NCBI RefSeq assembly: GCF_014698965.1 | Contig: NZ_JACXAE010000057.1 | Coordinates: 1 to 64,000 of the forward strand | Origin: Iningainema tapete BLCC-T55 | GTDB taxonomy: Bacteria > Cyanobacteriota > Cyanobacteriia > Cyanobacteriales > Nostocaceae | DNA length: 64,000 nt | Direction: 5' to 3' | Shown here: piece by piece, positions 16,614 through 25,100 of the stretch | Layout: every line of letters starts with the position of its first letter | How positions within the stretch are numbered: the stretch's first letter is position 1 | Program-made: the position numbers and the translations under genes | Notes under the pieces: model-generated | The model's database searches: none | What the model was told of the DNA's origin: nothing | Seen by the model: the letters and a program-made list of their open reading frames with translations, nothing else

Positions 16614-18803
16614 CTACTGCGCTGGTAATTGAGGGTGTGCTGCTGAGTATTGTGATACTAACTGGGAAATTTCCGGATTGTAAAGCCTGAGATAATTCCA
16701 GTAGTTGCCAAATACTTGTCGCACGTAATTTTTAGTTTCGTCAAAAGGAATTGCTTCCACAAACTCATCTGGATCATCTTTAGGTAGAGTTTGCAGCCAC
16801 TTGGAAACATTACCAGGACCTGCATTATAACTGGCGATCGCCAGCAGTGAGTTATTCCCATATTGCTCATGGGTATGATCCAAATACCAAGTACCCAACT
16901 TGATGTTATCGTTGGGGTTTTCTAAGTTAATTTTTTTGGGATCTAACTTGATTTGTGGTGCAATCCATTTGGCTGTGTCTGGCATTACTTGCATCAATCC
17001 AGTAGCACCGGCAATAGATTTAACTTTGGACTCAAATCTAGATTCTTGACGAATTAAAGCAGTAACTAGTAAGGGATTAAGCTGACGCTCACCGGACCAT
17101 TTTTTAATTTCCTCCAGATAAGGAAAGGGATAGCGAGCTTGCCAGTAAATTAACTGCTTGCTTAACGCATTGTACTGAGCTTGTTCCTCTGGTGTTTCCC
17201 TGTCTTCCAATTTAGAAATTTTGTCAATCCCGTTTAAGTTTTCTCCCTTCACCAGCCGCATTAAACCTTCGGTAAATTGTTCTGCTACTGTTGGCTGCAT
17301 TTTGTTCTGAAATTCAGTTTGCCATTGCAACCAAGCATCACGATCTTGACCGAGCAGATACAATTCTTTAAAAGTGTTAGAACCAGCTGGTGGTAATGGA
17401 CGCTGGAGCGGAACTACTTGGGGGTTCATTTGGCGCACACTATTAAAGTTACCAACATTCAGTCCTAGAACTGCTGCTGAGCGCCATGCATAATAGGAGT
17501 AAGGATATTGGCTGAGTACATACTCATAAGCCTTTTTCGCTTCTTCCTTTTTCCCTAGTTTATTTGCCCATTTACCCACCCAAAAACCTGCTCTGGGAGC
17601 CAAAATACTATTGGGGACATTTGTCGCAATTGGTTGCGCCCATTGCCATGCCCCTCTGTAATCTTTAGCTTTAGCTTTGTCTAGGGCAATTTTCCAGCGA
17701 TACTCTGCTGCTTCTAAAGAATTTCCGTACTTTGTCAGCAGCAATTGCTGTGCTTCGTTTGCTAACTTTTTATCTTGAGTCTGAAGAATTTTGACTTTTT
17801 CTAGCAGTGCTTGAGGTGCTTTGTTGGGAAATTTGTTAATTACTTGGTTAAGATATGGTAAGGCGTCTTTACGTATTTTTACCATTTCTGCAAGACGTAA
17901 TAAGCCAGTACCCGTCTCTGTTGCTTCTGGGAATTCACTAACAAGTTGTTTATATATGGCGCTCGCCTCTGATTGTTTACCACCTATCTGAAACCCCCTA
18001 GCAACACGATAGAGGTTACGTGCTGTTTTAGGTGCTTTACTGTAAGCTTCGGACGCTTTGCCAAATTCATTGTTTTCCCAGTAAGCTGTACCAATAATTT
18101 CCCATTCTGCAGGTTTCAAGGTTGGGCTGTTTACTAGTTGATCCAATACTGGAACTATTCCTGGTTGATCGTAGGCATGTTTTGCCAATATTAACTGCAA
18201 TTGTGGCTGATTGGAGTTTTCTTGCAGTCGCTTGCGGATAATTTCCCAAGTGAGGGGATGGGATGGAAATTCGGCTATTGCTTTATCCTGATATTCTGGT
18301 GTACCAATCAAATAGAGGGATTTAGCTATTGCTGGTTCTTTAGGATAAGTTTTGATCACTTTTTGCCGCAAATCAGAAGCTTTACCTTCTTCTCCCAGGA
18401 TATCCTGTGCCTGCGCTTGTTTCAACAAAACGTAGGGTGCTAATAGTGAATATTCTTGATCCAATCCCTGTAGTAGCGATAGTGCATTTTTTCCTTGTTT
18501 TTGATCAATTAAGTCACTCCCCAATAGATAACGAGCGCGTTTTTCATCCTGCGGTTGAGAATCTTTGGCTAACGCTGCCAGTTTTGCCGCCCGTTCTTGC
18601 TTTGACTGTAGCACTAGGGGGAGCACAACTGATTTAGCTTTACTCGTCTCTGTCACCTGCTCAGGCTCATTGTTACCTTGTTTGAACAATTGCCCTATGG
18701 ATTTTCCAATCTGAGGTGCTGAAAACATTGCCCCAGCTAGAAAGGCACATAGTCCTGCACCCGCGATAAGAAAAGTGTACTTTTTTTGTAGGTTCTTCAG
18801 CAT
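16614..18803 (-). CDS. Soluble lytic murein transglycosylase (Slt70 type)
   Basis: This 729-residue protein cleaves peptidoglycan glycan strands, forming 1,6-anhydromuramyl ends. It has an N-terminal signal anchor (KKYTFLIAGAGLCAFLAGAM), a long TPR-like helical superhelix (about residues 75-560) and a C-terminal goose-lysozyme-like catalytic domain. That domain has the catalytic Glu in ALIRQESRFES, then SIAGATGLMQVMPDTA, and IASYNAGPGNV near the end. Length and order match Slt-type enzymes. It is likely periplasmic, working in wall turnover. Confidence 0.9.
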   Translation of the reverse strand: MLKNLQKKYTFLIAGAGLCAFLAGAMFSAPQIGKSIGQLFKQGNNEPEQVTETSKAKSVVLPLVLQSKQERAAKLAALAKDSQPQDEKRARYLLGSDLIDQKQGKNALSLLQGLDQEYSLLAPYVLLKQAQAQDILGEEGKASDLRQKVIKTYPKEPAIAKSLYLIGTPEYQDKAIAEFPSHPLTWEIIRKRLQENSNQPQLQLILAKHAYDQPGIVPVLDQLVNSPTLKPAEWEIIGTAYWENNEFGKASEAYSKAPKTARNLYRVARGFQIGGKQSEASAIYKQLVSEFPEATETGTGLLRLAEMVKIRKDALPYLNQVINKFPNKAPQALLEKVKILQTQDKKLANEAQQLLLTKYGNSLEAAEYRWKIALDKAKAKDYRGAWQWAQPIATNVPNSILAPRAGFWVGKWANKLGKKEEAKKAYEYVLSQYPYSYYAWRSAAVLGLNVGNFNSVRQMNPQVVPLQRPLPPAGSNTFKELYLLGQDRDAWLQWQTEFQNKMQPTVAEQFTEGLMRLVKGENLNGIDKISKLEDRETPEEQAQYNALSKQLIYWQARYPFPYLEEIKKWSGERQLNPLLVTALIRQESRFESKVKSIAGATGLMQVMPDTAKWIAPQIKLDPKKINLENPNDNIKLGTWYLDHTHEQYGNNSLLAIASYNAGPGNVSKWLQTLPKDDPDEFVEAIPFDETKNYVRQVFGNYWNYLRLYNPEISQLVSQYSAAHPQLPAQ

Positions 18804-18907
18804 GGATATCCGCTGAAATCACATGAGTTTCTTGCCACTTTAGCACTACTCTTGGCTATTAACTCATTTTTCTGTTTTGATTTTCCTATATAACTTTGCT
18901 CCCCTAC

Positions 18908-20158
18908 TTAACGCTGGGCTAGCTTGGGAGTTCTTCCTAAAAGACCAATCATCAGTTTCAGAGCCAGTATTTTGAATACGGGGACTCTTGCCAAAATCCA
19001 TAAACCGATGCGACGAATGATGACTAATGGTAACAATTTGTTAGAAAACATTCTATCTAAAATATCAGTAAAACCTAAAATTGTCAAGTTCTCTATTTGA
19101 CGCCAGCGTTCATAGCGTTTGAGAATGCGAATATTGCCAATATCTTCGCCTTTAGAGTGGGCTTCTTGTATTACCTGCGCTAGAGCAGCTACATCCCGAA
19201 TCCCCAGATTCAAACCTTGCCCGCCTACTGGATGGCAGTTGTGCGCTGCATCACCAACTAAAGCTAGTCGATGGAGGGTATAGCGATCGCTCTGCATCAG
19301 TTGTACTGAAAAGATAAAGCGATCGCCCAGTAATTCCAACTTACCCATCTGATTCCCATAACGCGCTTGTAATTCGGACATAAATTGCTCATCATCCAAG
19401 GCACACAGAGCTTTTGCTTCCTCATGAGGAGCAGTCCACACAATTCGGCAACGGTTTCCAGGTAAAGGTAAAATTGCAAACGGACCGCTAGACCAAAATC
19501 TTTCGTATGCAGTGTCGTTATGTGATTTTTCTGGTTTAACAAATGCTACAATACAAGATTGCCAATATTTCCATCCATGAGTTTTAATTCCAGCCGCTTG
19601 ACGAATACGTGATCTAGCTCCATCTGCAGCTACCAATAAAGTACTCTTGATCGTCCGTGTTTCCTGAGCTACTTTAATATCTACCGTTACCTCATCCTGC
19701 TGGTACTGTACATTTACTACTTCAGCCGGACATAGATAAGTAACATTAGGACATTCTTTCACAAACTCCTGCAAAGGCTGTAACAGTGCTTGATGTTCTG
19801 CTACATAACCCAAATCTTGTGTACTCAAATCAGATGTATCAAATTCTACTACATTAGGATAATCAGCATCAGAAAGGCGAACACGGCGATATGTAGCGAT
19901 GTGCGGCAATATTTTGTCCCAAATACCGATTCCTTGGTAAATCAACGCCGAAAGCATATGCACTGCATAAGCTTGTCCCTTAGCTACTGCTGCTGATTCT
20001 ACTTTTGCCTCAATCAGCAGCACCTTCAAATCGGAATCTTTCAACGCACTGGCTAAAGTTAAGCCAATAATCCCACCACCAACTATCACTAAGTCATATT
20101 CCAGTTGGTAAGTAGGTGTTTGGGGAAGAGAAATTGGAGAAAGCTGCGCTTGTGCCAT
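18908..20158 (-). CDS. FAD-dependent hydroxylase, UbiH/COQ6 family
   Basis: This 416-residue flavoprotein has the dinucleotide-binding motif DLVIVGGGIIGLTLASAL at residues 23-40, the middle DGARSRIR motif, and the second FAD motif LALVGDAAHNCHPVGGQGLN. These define UbiH/UbiF/Coq6-type aromatic hydroxylases. Cyanobacteria make plastoquinone rather than ubiquinone, so the true substrate is unknown and may be a quinone precursor or another aromatic. The next gene upstream (20181-20513) is on the same strand, 22 nt away, and may be its redox partner. Confidence 0.85.
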   Translation of the reverse strand: MAQAQLSPISLPQTPTYQLEYDLVIVGGGIIGLTLASALKDSDLKVLLIEAKVESAAVAKGQAYAVHMLSALIYQGIGIWDKILPHIATYRRVRLSDADYPNVVEFDTSDLSTQDLGYVAEHQALLQPLQEFVKECPNVTYLCPAEVVNVQYQQDEVTVDIKVAQETRTIKSTLLVAADGARSRIRQAAGIKTHGWKYWQSCIVAFVKPEKSHNDTAYERFWSSGPFAILPLPGNRCRIVWTAPHEEAKALCALDDEQFMSELQARYGNQMGKLELLGDRFIFSVQLMQSDRYTLHRLALVGDAAHNCHPVGGQGLNLGIRDVAALAQVIQEAHSKGEDIGNIRILKRYERWRQIENLTILGFTDILDRMFSNKLLPLVIIRRIGLWILARVPVFKILALKLMIGLLGRTPKLAQR

Positions 20159-20180
20159 TGTTAAGAGAAATTACAGCATC

Positions 20181-20513
20181 TTAACTTATATTTTTACCTA
20201 ATTTTGCTGTGGAGGGCAAGTAGAGATGGGGGGTGGTTAATTTATTAGAAACTAACTTTTTCTGAACTTTGGTTGGCAACCACGACACCTCATGAGGTTT
20301 GGGTTGGCTTACCAAAGCTACAACTCCGGCTTCACAATGATCTAAACAACCGGAACGACGAATTTCCACCTGATTTTCTAGCTGTTGCTGTTTAATCTCC
20401 TCTTGGAGAGCTTGATAGATTTCTTCCGCGCCACGGTTATGGCAGCAACCTTCTGGAGCGTTGGGATCTCGTTGCTTTGTGCAGACAAACACGCGATATT
20501 TAGCTGAATTCAT
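20181..20513 (-). CDS. Thioredoxin-like [2Fe-2S] ferredoxin
   Basis: This 110-residue protein has Cys ligands in FVCTKQRDP, GCCHNRG and RRSGCLDHCEAG, the pattern of thioredoxin-fold [2Fe-2S] ferredoxins found alone or in NuoE-like proteins. It would carry electrons in the cytoplasm. Being just upstream of the FAD hydroxylase, it could feed electrons to it; this is inference from spacing only. Confidence 0.8.
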   Translation of the reverse strand: MNSAKYRVFVCTKQRDPNAPEGCCHNRGAEEIYQALQEEIKQQQLENQVEIRRSGCLDHCEAGVVALVSQPKPHEVSWLPTKVQKKLVSNKLTTPHLYLPSTAKLGKNIS

Positions 20514-20939
20514 AGTTTTATGTCAGGTTTGTTGCTGTATTTGTTTTTCTGTATAAGTTATAGCTCATTACGATCCGGTTCAAAATAGAAAAACCGCCTG
20601 ACTCTTGTACAGACGTTCCATTGCAATGCTTGTACAGAAGTTCTATCGGAACGCTTGTACAGAAGTTCTATCGGAACGTCTCTACTTTTATCAATCAGAA
20701 AAAATATTCAATTTCTGCAAAAAATTGTGCATTGTCCTCGTGGTTGATAAGTCATAAATTTATCTTCATAGTCAGTACTTATTTTTACCAAAGTATTTTG
20801 TCCACTCAAGTACCGGGTTTTTGTTGAGGTACTGGCAGTTATTTTTGGTGAGGGAAAGCATCAAACGCCAAACTGCATATGACCGTCTTTGTGTCAATGC
20901 CCAATTTCTAGTTTTTTGTGATTATTTATACGATTAATT
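20514..20939. other. Intergenic region with 25-bp tandem repeats
   Basis: No gene is supported. Three consecutive 25-bp units start at 20604, 20629 and 20654; the last two are identical (CTTGTACAGAAGTTCTATCG plus GAACG) and the first is diverged. The units share the TTGTACAGA...GAACG elements of the palindrome family, so this looks like local amplification of a half-palindrome. Confidence 0.6.
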
Positions 20940-21986
20940 ATGGTGACTTACACAGATTTTAACGGTGATGGCAAAACTGACATCTTGTGGCGCAATAAAA
21001 ACACAGGTGAGAACACGATTTGGCAGATGGATGGCACGACAGTTACTGCGCGCAATTCTGTGCAGCAGTATGACTTATCTGGGAATTTAATTTTTGGTGA
21101 TTTCAACGGCGATCGCAAAACTGACATTTTGTGGTATGACGAATCACCCAGAACATCCATTTGGCTAATGAATGGTCCAACAATTGCCACTCAAGATTCT
21201 AAGTTTACATTGAACTCATCTAAAGATGTCGGCTATGGCGATTTTAACGGTGATGGCAAAACCGACGTTTTCTGGCGCAATAACATAGTGCCGATTTCAC
21301 CCATTTGGCTGATGGATGGCACAAGAGTTGCACAAGAGAATAATTTGCGCAAGCTTGACTCCTCTTGGACAGCTAGCATTGGCGATTTCAACGGCGATGG
21401 CAAAGACGACGTGTTGTGGCGCAATGTGAACACGGGTGAAAACGGCATTTGGCTGATGGATGGCACGACAATTACCGAGCAGACTGTGATGCCGCAGCTT
21501 GACAAAGCTTGGGTTCCAACCATTGTCGATTTCAACGGCGATGGTAAGAGTGACGTTTTCTGGCGCAATACTGTTACAGGTGTGAACGCCTCTTGGACTA
21601 TGGATGGCACAAATGCTACCGGAACTTTTCTGCCACGGCTTGATACACCAGCTGCTCTTGAGACATCTTGGGCTTGGAGCGTTGTCGATTTCAACGGCGA
21701 TGGTAAGAGCGATATCTTCTGGCGCAATACTGTCTCGGGTGTAAACGCCACTTGGATTATGGATGGCACAAATGCGACTGGAGCTTTTCTGCCACGGCTT
21801 GACACATCGGCAGAGCTTGAAACATCTTGGACTTGGGGCGTTGGCGATTTCAACGCTGATGGCAAGAGCGACATCTTCTGGCGCAATACTGTCTCAGGTG
21901 TGAATGCTACTTGGACTATGGATGGCACAAATGCCACAGGGACTTTTCTACCTACTCTTGACAATTCTTGGTCTGCTATTATTTAG
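20940..21986 (+). CDS. FG-GAP/VCBS-type beta-propeller repeat protein
   Basis: The 348-residue protein consists almost wholly of about seven repeats with the core DFNGDGK(T/S)D(I/V)(L/F)WRN and WxMDGT. The D-x-D-G-x-x-D loop is the calcium-binding motif of FG-GAP/VCBS propellers. The last three repeats are nearly identical at DNA level, indicating recent duplication. No signal peptide precedes the first repeat, although such proteins are usually exported, so the 5' end may be lost or export may be by another route. Function is probably adhesion or surface recognition. Confidence 0.75.
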   Translation: MVTYTDFNGDGKTDILWRNKNTGENTIWQMDGTTVTARNSVQQYDLSGNLIFGDFNGDRKTDILWYDESPRTSIWLMNGPTIATQDSKFTLNSSKDVGYGDFNGDGKTDVFWRNNIVPISPIWLMDGTRVAQENNLRKLDSSWTASIGDFNGDGKDDVLWRNVNTGENGIWLMDGTTITEQTVMPQLDKAWVPTIVDFNGDGKSDVFWRNTVTGVNASWTMDGTNATGTFLPRLDTPAALETSWAWSVVDFNGDGKSDIFWRNTVSGVNATWIMDGTNATGAFLPRLDTSAELETSWTWGVGDFNADGKSDIFWRNTVSGVNATWTMDGTNATGTFLPTLDNSWSAII

Positions 21987-21997
21987 CAATAAATGAA

Positions 21998-22064
21998 AGT
22001 TTGTAGTAAGGGCTTCAGCCCTTATCAGCTAAACTCTGAGCGCTTAAGCGCTTACTACGAACGT
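21998..22064. repeat. Dispersed double-hairpin repeat, intact intergenic copy
   Basis: Two inverted repeats (AAGGGCTTCAGCCCTT and GAGCGCTTAAGCGCTT) lie between termini AGTTTGTAGTAAG and CTTACTACGAACGT. Reverse-complemented, it matches the element inside the PIN-like pseudogene at 2448-2512. It is immediately downstream of the FG-GAP gene. Confidence 0.7.
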
Positions 22065-22192
22065 AGAGTTTATTTTATATTTAATTTTACCTACTTACTT
22101 ACATGACGATCGCGTATGGAATGAAATAGCCTTGGCACTTGCTAATATAAGAATAAGCAAGATAAATTTCCCTTTTATTTATAAAAGCGTCT

Positions 22193-25100
22193 GTGATACC
22201 GATTAATCTGGACTCTTTAATCAGCGCAATTACTGGCATCGCCAACCCAATAATTAAAGAAAAGCTACAGCGTAATGAGATTGTAATTAAACTATTAAAG
22301 CAATTTAACCTTGCCCCTGAGCATCCTCCATCTGATTTCAGCGGTGTTTATGCTTACGCCTTGGTAGAATACGGTGTGGGTAAACCCAAGCTCTTCCTAG
22401 AACTTTTCCGACACGAAGAAATTAAACAAGCTTTTCGCAAAGCACTTGATCACAACAATCCTTCAATTCTCCTTTCTGAGGTTGATGCTTTTCTTGCTGC
22501 TTACGCTTTGGGTGATGACATTAGAAGCTTAGGAATTGACATCAGGCGAGAAGTCGCAGCTTTTGCTACTGTATTTATAGAGGTTGCCAAGCGCAGCCGC
22601 ACACCTGCTGATGTGTTGATGAACCAGCAGATCGGCTCTTTACACAAAAGGATAGCAAATATTCAAGAACAATTAAATAGGCTGCCTACCTTGGAAGGAA
22701 TGAGAACAGAGATGGCGCGGTTGGCACTACCAGCAAATGTAGAGACGCGAAATTTCGCGTCTCTACAACGTGAAAACAAATGTCGGGCAATAGCTCTTGC
22801 CCAACAAATGCGGGGTTGGTTTGAAACATTAGACTACCGCTTTGAAAAATATGAAGTTTGGAAAGACAACTATTTTGAATGGATTATCAACATCCCAGTA
22901 AGACGTAATCGATTTGACCGAATTCTTGTCCGTGGGATTGAAGGTGAGGCAGGATTGAGCGATGTGATGGCTTTACGCCAATCGGTAGAAAAGCAAAGAA
23001 CTGATGAAGGCTGGCTAGTAACAGCACGGCGCATCTCACGGGCAGCGCGTGATGAAGTTGATAAAGAGGAAAATCGCCACCTTGACTGTTATACTTTTGA
23101 CGAACTGATAGATCAGGATGCTGACTTTAGCGGTTATCTCGAATGGTTAGAAGCTGAAGTCAAACGCCGGGAAATTGACAAAAAGTATGTGCCGCTAGCC
23201 TGCACTAAAGAAGAGTTTGATTCAACTACCCAGCGCCGGATAGGAGTCAGTCGTTACGATGAACGCGACGGCTGGATTGACGGATATCTCGACCTTTGGC
23301 TAGATGACCCAGCGAAGGAACATATATCTATTTTAGGAGAGTTTGGTACTGGCAAAACTTGGTTTGCCTTTCACTATGCTTGGATTGCACTGCAACGCTA
23401 TCGAGATGCCCAAAAACGTGGTGTTGAACGTCCTCGTCTTCCTCTGGTAATCACCCTGCGCGACTATGCTAAAGCACTGAATGTTGAGAACGTTTTGGCA
23501 GGTTTCTTTTTTACTCAACATAATATCCGTTTGAACAGCGAAGTTTTTGACCAACTTAACAGCATGGGTAAACTGCTGCTGATTTTCGATGGCTTTGATG
23601 AAATGGCTGCCAAATGCGATCGCCAGCAGATGATTAACAACTTTTGGGAACTGGCGAAAGTAGTAGTTCCTGGTGCTAAAGTCATCCTTACTTGTCGTAC
23701 CGAGCATTTTCCAGAAGCGAAAGAAGGACGTGCTTTGCTCAATGCCGAATTACAAGCCTCTACAGCAAGTTTGACTGGAGAAACACCTCAGTTTGAAGTG
23801 TTGGAACTTGAGAAATTTAACGACGAACAAATCCGTCAAGTGTTGTCCTTCCAAGCTGAAGCAACAACAGTTGAACAAGTGATGAGCAATCCTCAACTGT
23901 TGGATTTAGCACGTCGTCCAGTCATGACTGAGTTAATTTTAGAAGCATTGCCAGATATTGAAGCAGGGAAGCCAGTAGATATGTCGCGAGTATACCTGTA
24001 TGCGGTGCGGCGCAAGATGGAAAGAGACATCAAAGCCGAACGTACTTTTACTTCCTTGGCAGATAAGCTCTACTTTTTATGTGAACTTTCCTGGGAGATG
24101 CTTTCTACTGATGAGATGAGCATCAATTATCGCCTTTTCCCTGACAGAATTCGTCGCTTGTTTGGTTCTCTTGTCCAAGAGGAAAAGGACTTAGACCACT
24201 GGCATTATGACATGATGGGACAAACAATGCTCATCCGCAATGCCGATGGAGACTACACTCCAGCCCATCGTTCCTTGTTAGAGTTCTTTGTCGCATACAA
24301 GTTTGCGGCTGAGTTAGGGGTGTTAGCTGATGATTTCACCGAATTGGCGCAAGCACAATCCTATCTAGACACAAGTGCTGCTCCTCAAAATTACACTTGG
24401 TCATCATATTTCAGCCGTAAGATAGATGACACAGAAAATATTTTGCCAATTCCTCCTTTAAAGGGATTTGTCAGTGAATCTTTAGAACAACTTCGCAATA
24501 GTTTTGGACAAGCACCGTTGACGAAGGCAGTTATGGATTTGTTGTTGCCGATGCTTACACCAACCCCATGTAGGGGCAAGATATTATCGTGTTCCTACCC
24601 ACTGCTGAATATTTTGGAAGCAACACGTGGCAAAACAGAACGTGAAGTAGGTTATGTTGGGGGCAATGCAGCAACGCTACTAGTGAAGGCTGATAGGGAA
24701 GTACTGGAAGGTATAAATCTCTCCTGTACAGTAATTAGGAGCGCTAATTTCACTAATGCCAGTTTACGGGATGTCAATTTTGCTGAAGCAAATCTCACTG
24801 ATTGTGTTTTTCCTCAAGTATTGGGTGCGGTTTTTTCAGTTGCATTTAGTCCAGATGGCAAACTATTTGCTACTGGTGATGCTAATTGTGAGATAAGTTT
24901 GTGGCAAGTTGCCGATAATACACAAATTTTGAGACTTCAAGGACACAGCGACTGGGTACGTTCAGTAGTCTTCAGTCCTGATGGTAAAACCATAGCGAGC
25001 GCTAGTTATGACTACACAGTAAAGATATGGGATATACGTACAGGAAAATGTCTAAAAACTTTGCACGGGCATACTAGTAGAGTAAATTCAGTAGCAATTA

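Noticed and set aside
20604-20678. 25-bp tandem units resembling a CRISPR array
   Set aside because: The units are directly adjacent with no unique spacers, and no cas genes are present; they are amplified pieces of the palindrome family.
21233-21964. Long open frame on the minus strand opposite the FG-GAP gene
   Set aside because: It is a shadow of the repetitive plus-strand gene; its product is a repeat of low-complexity strings and the plus strand has the clear FG-GAP motif.
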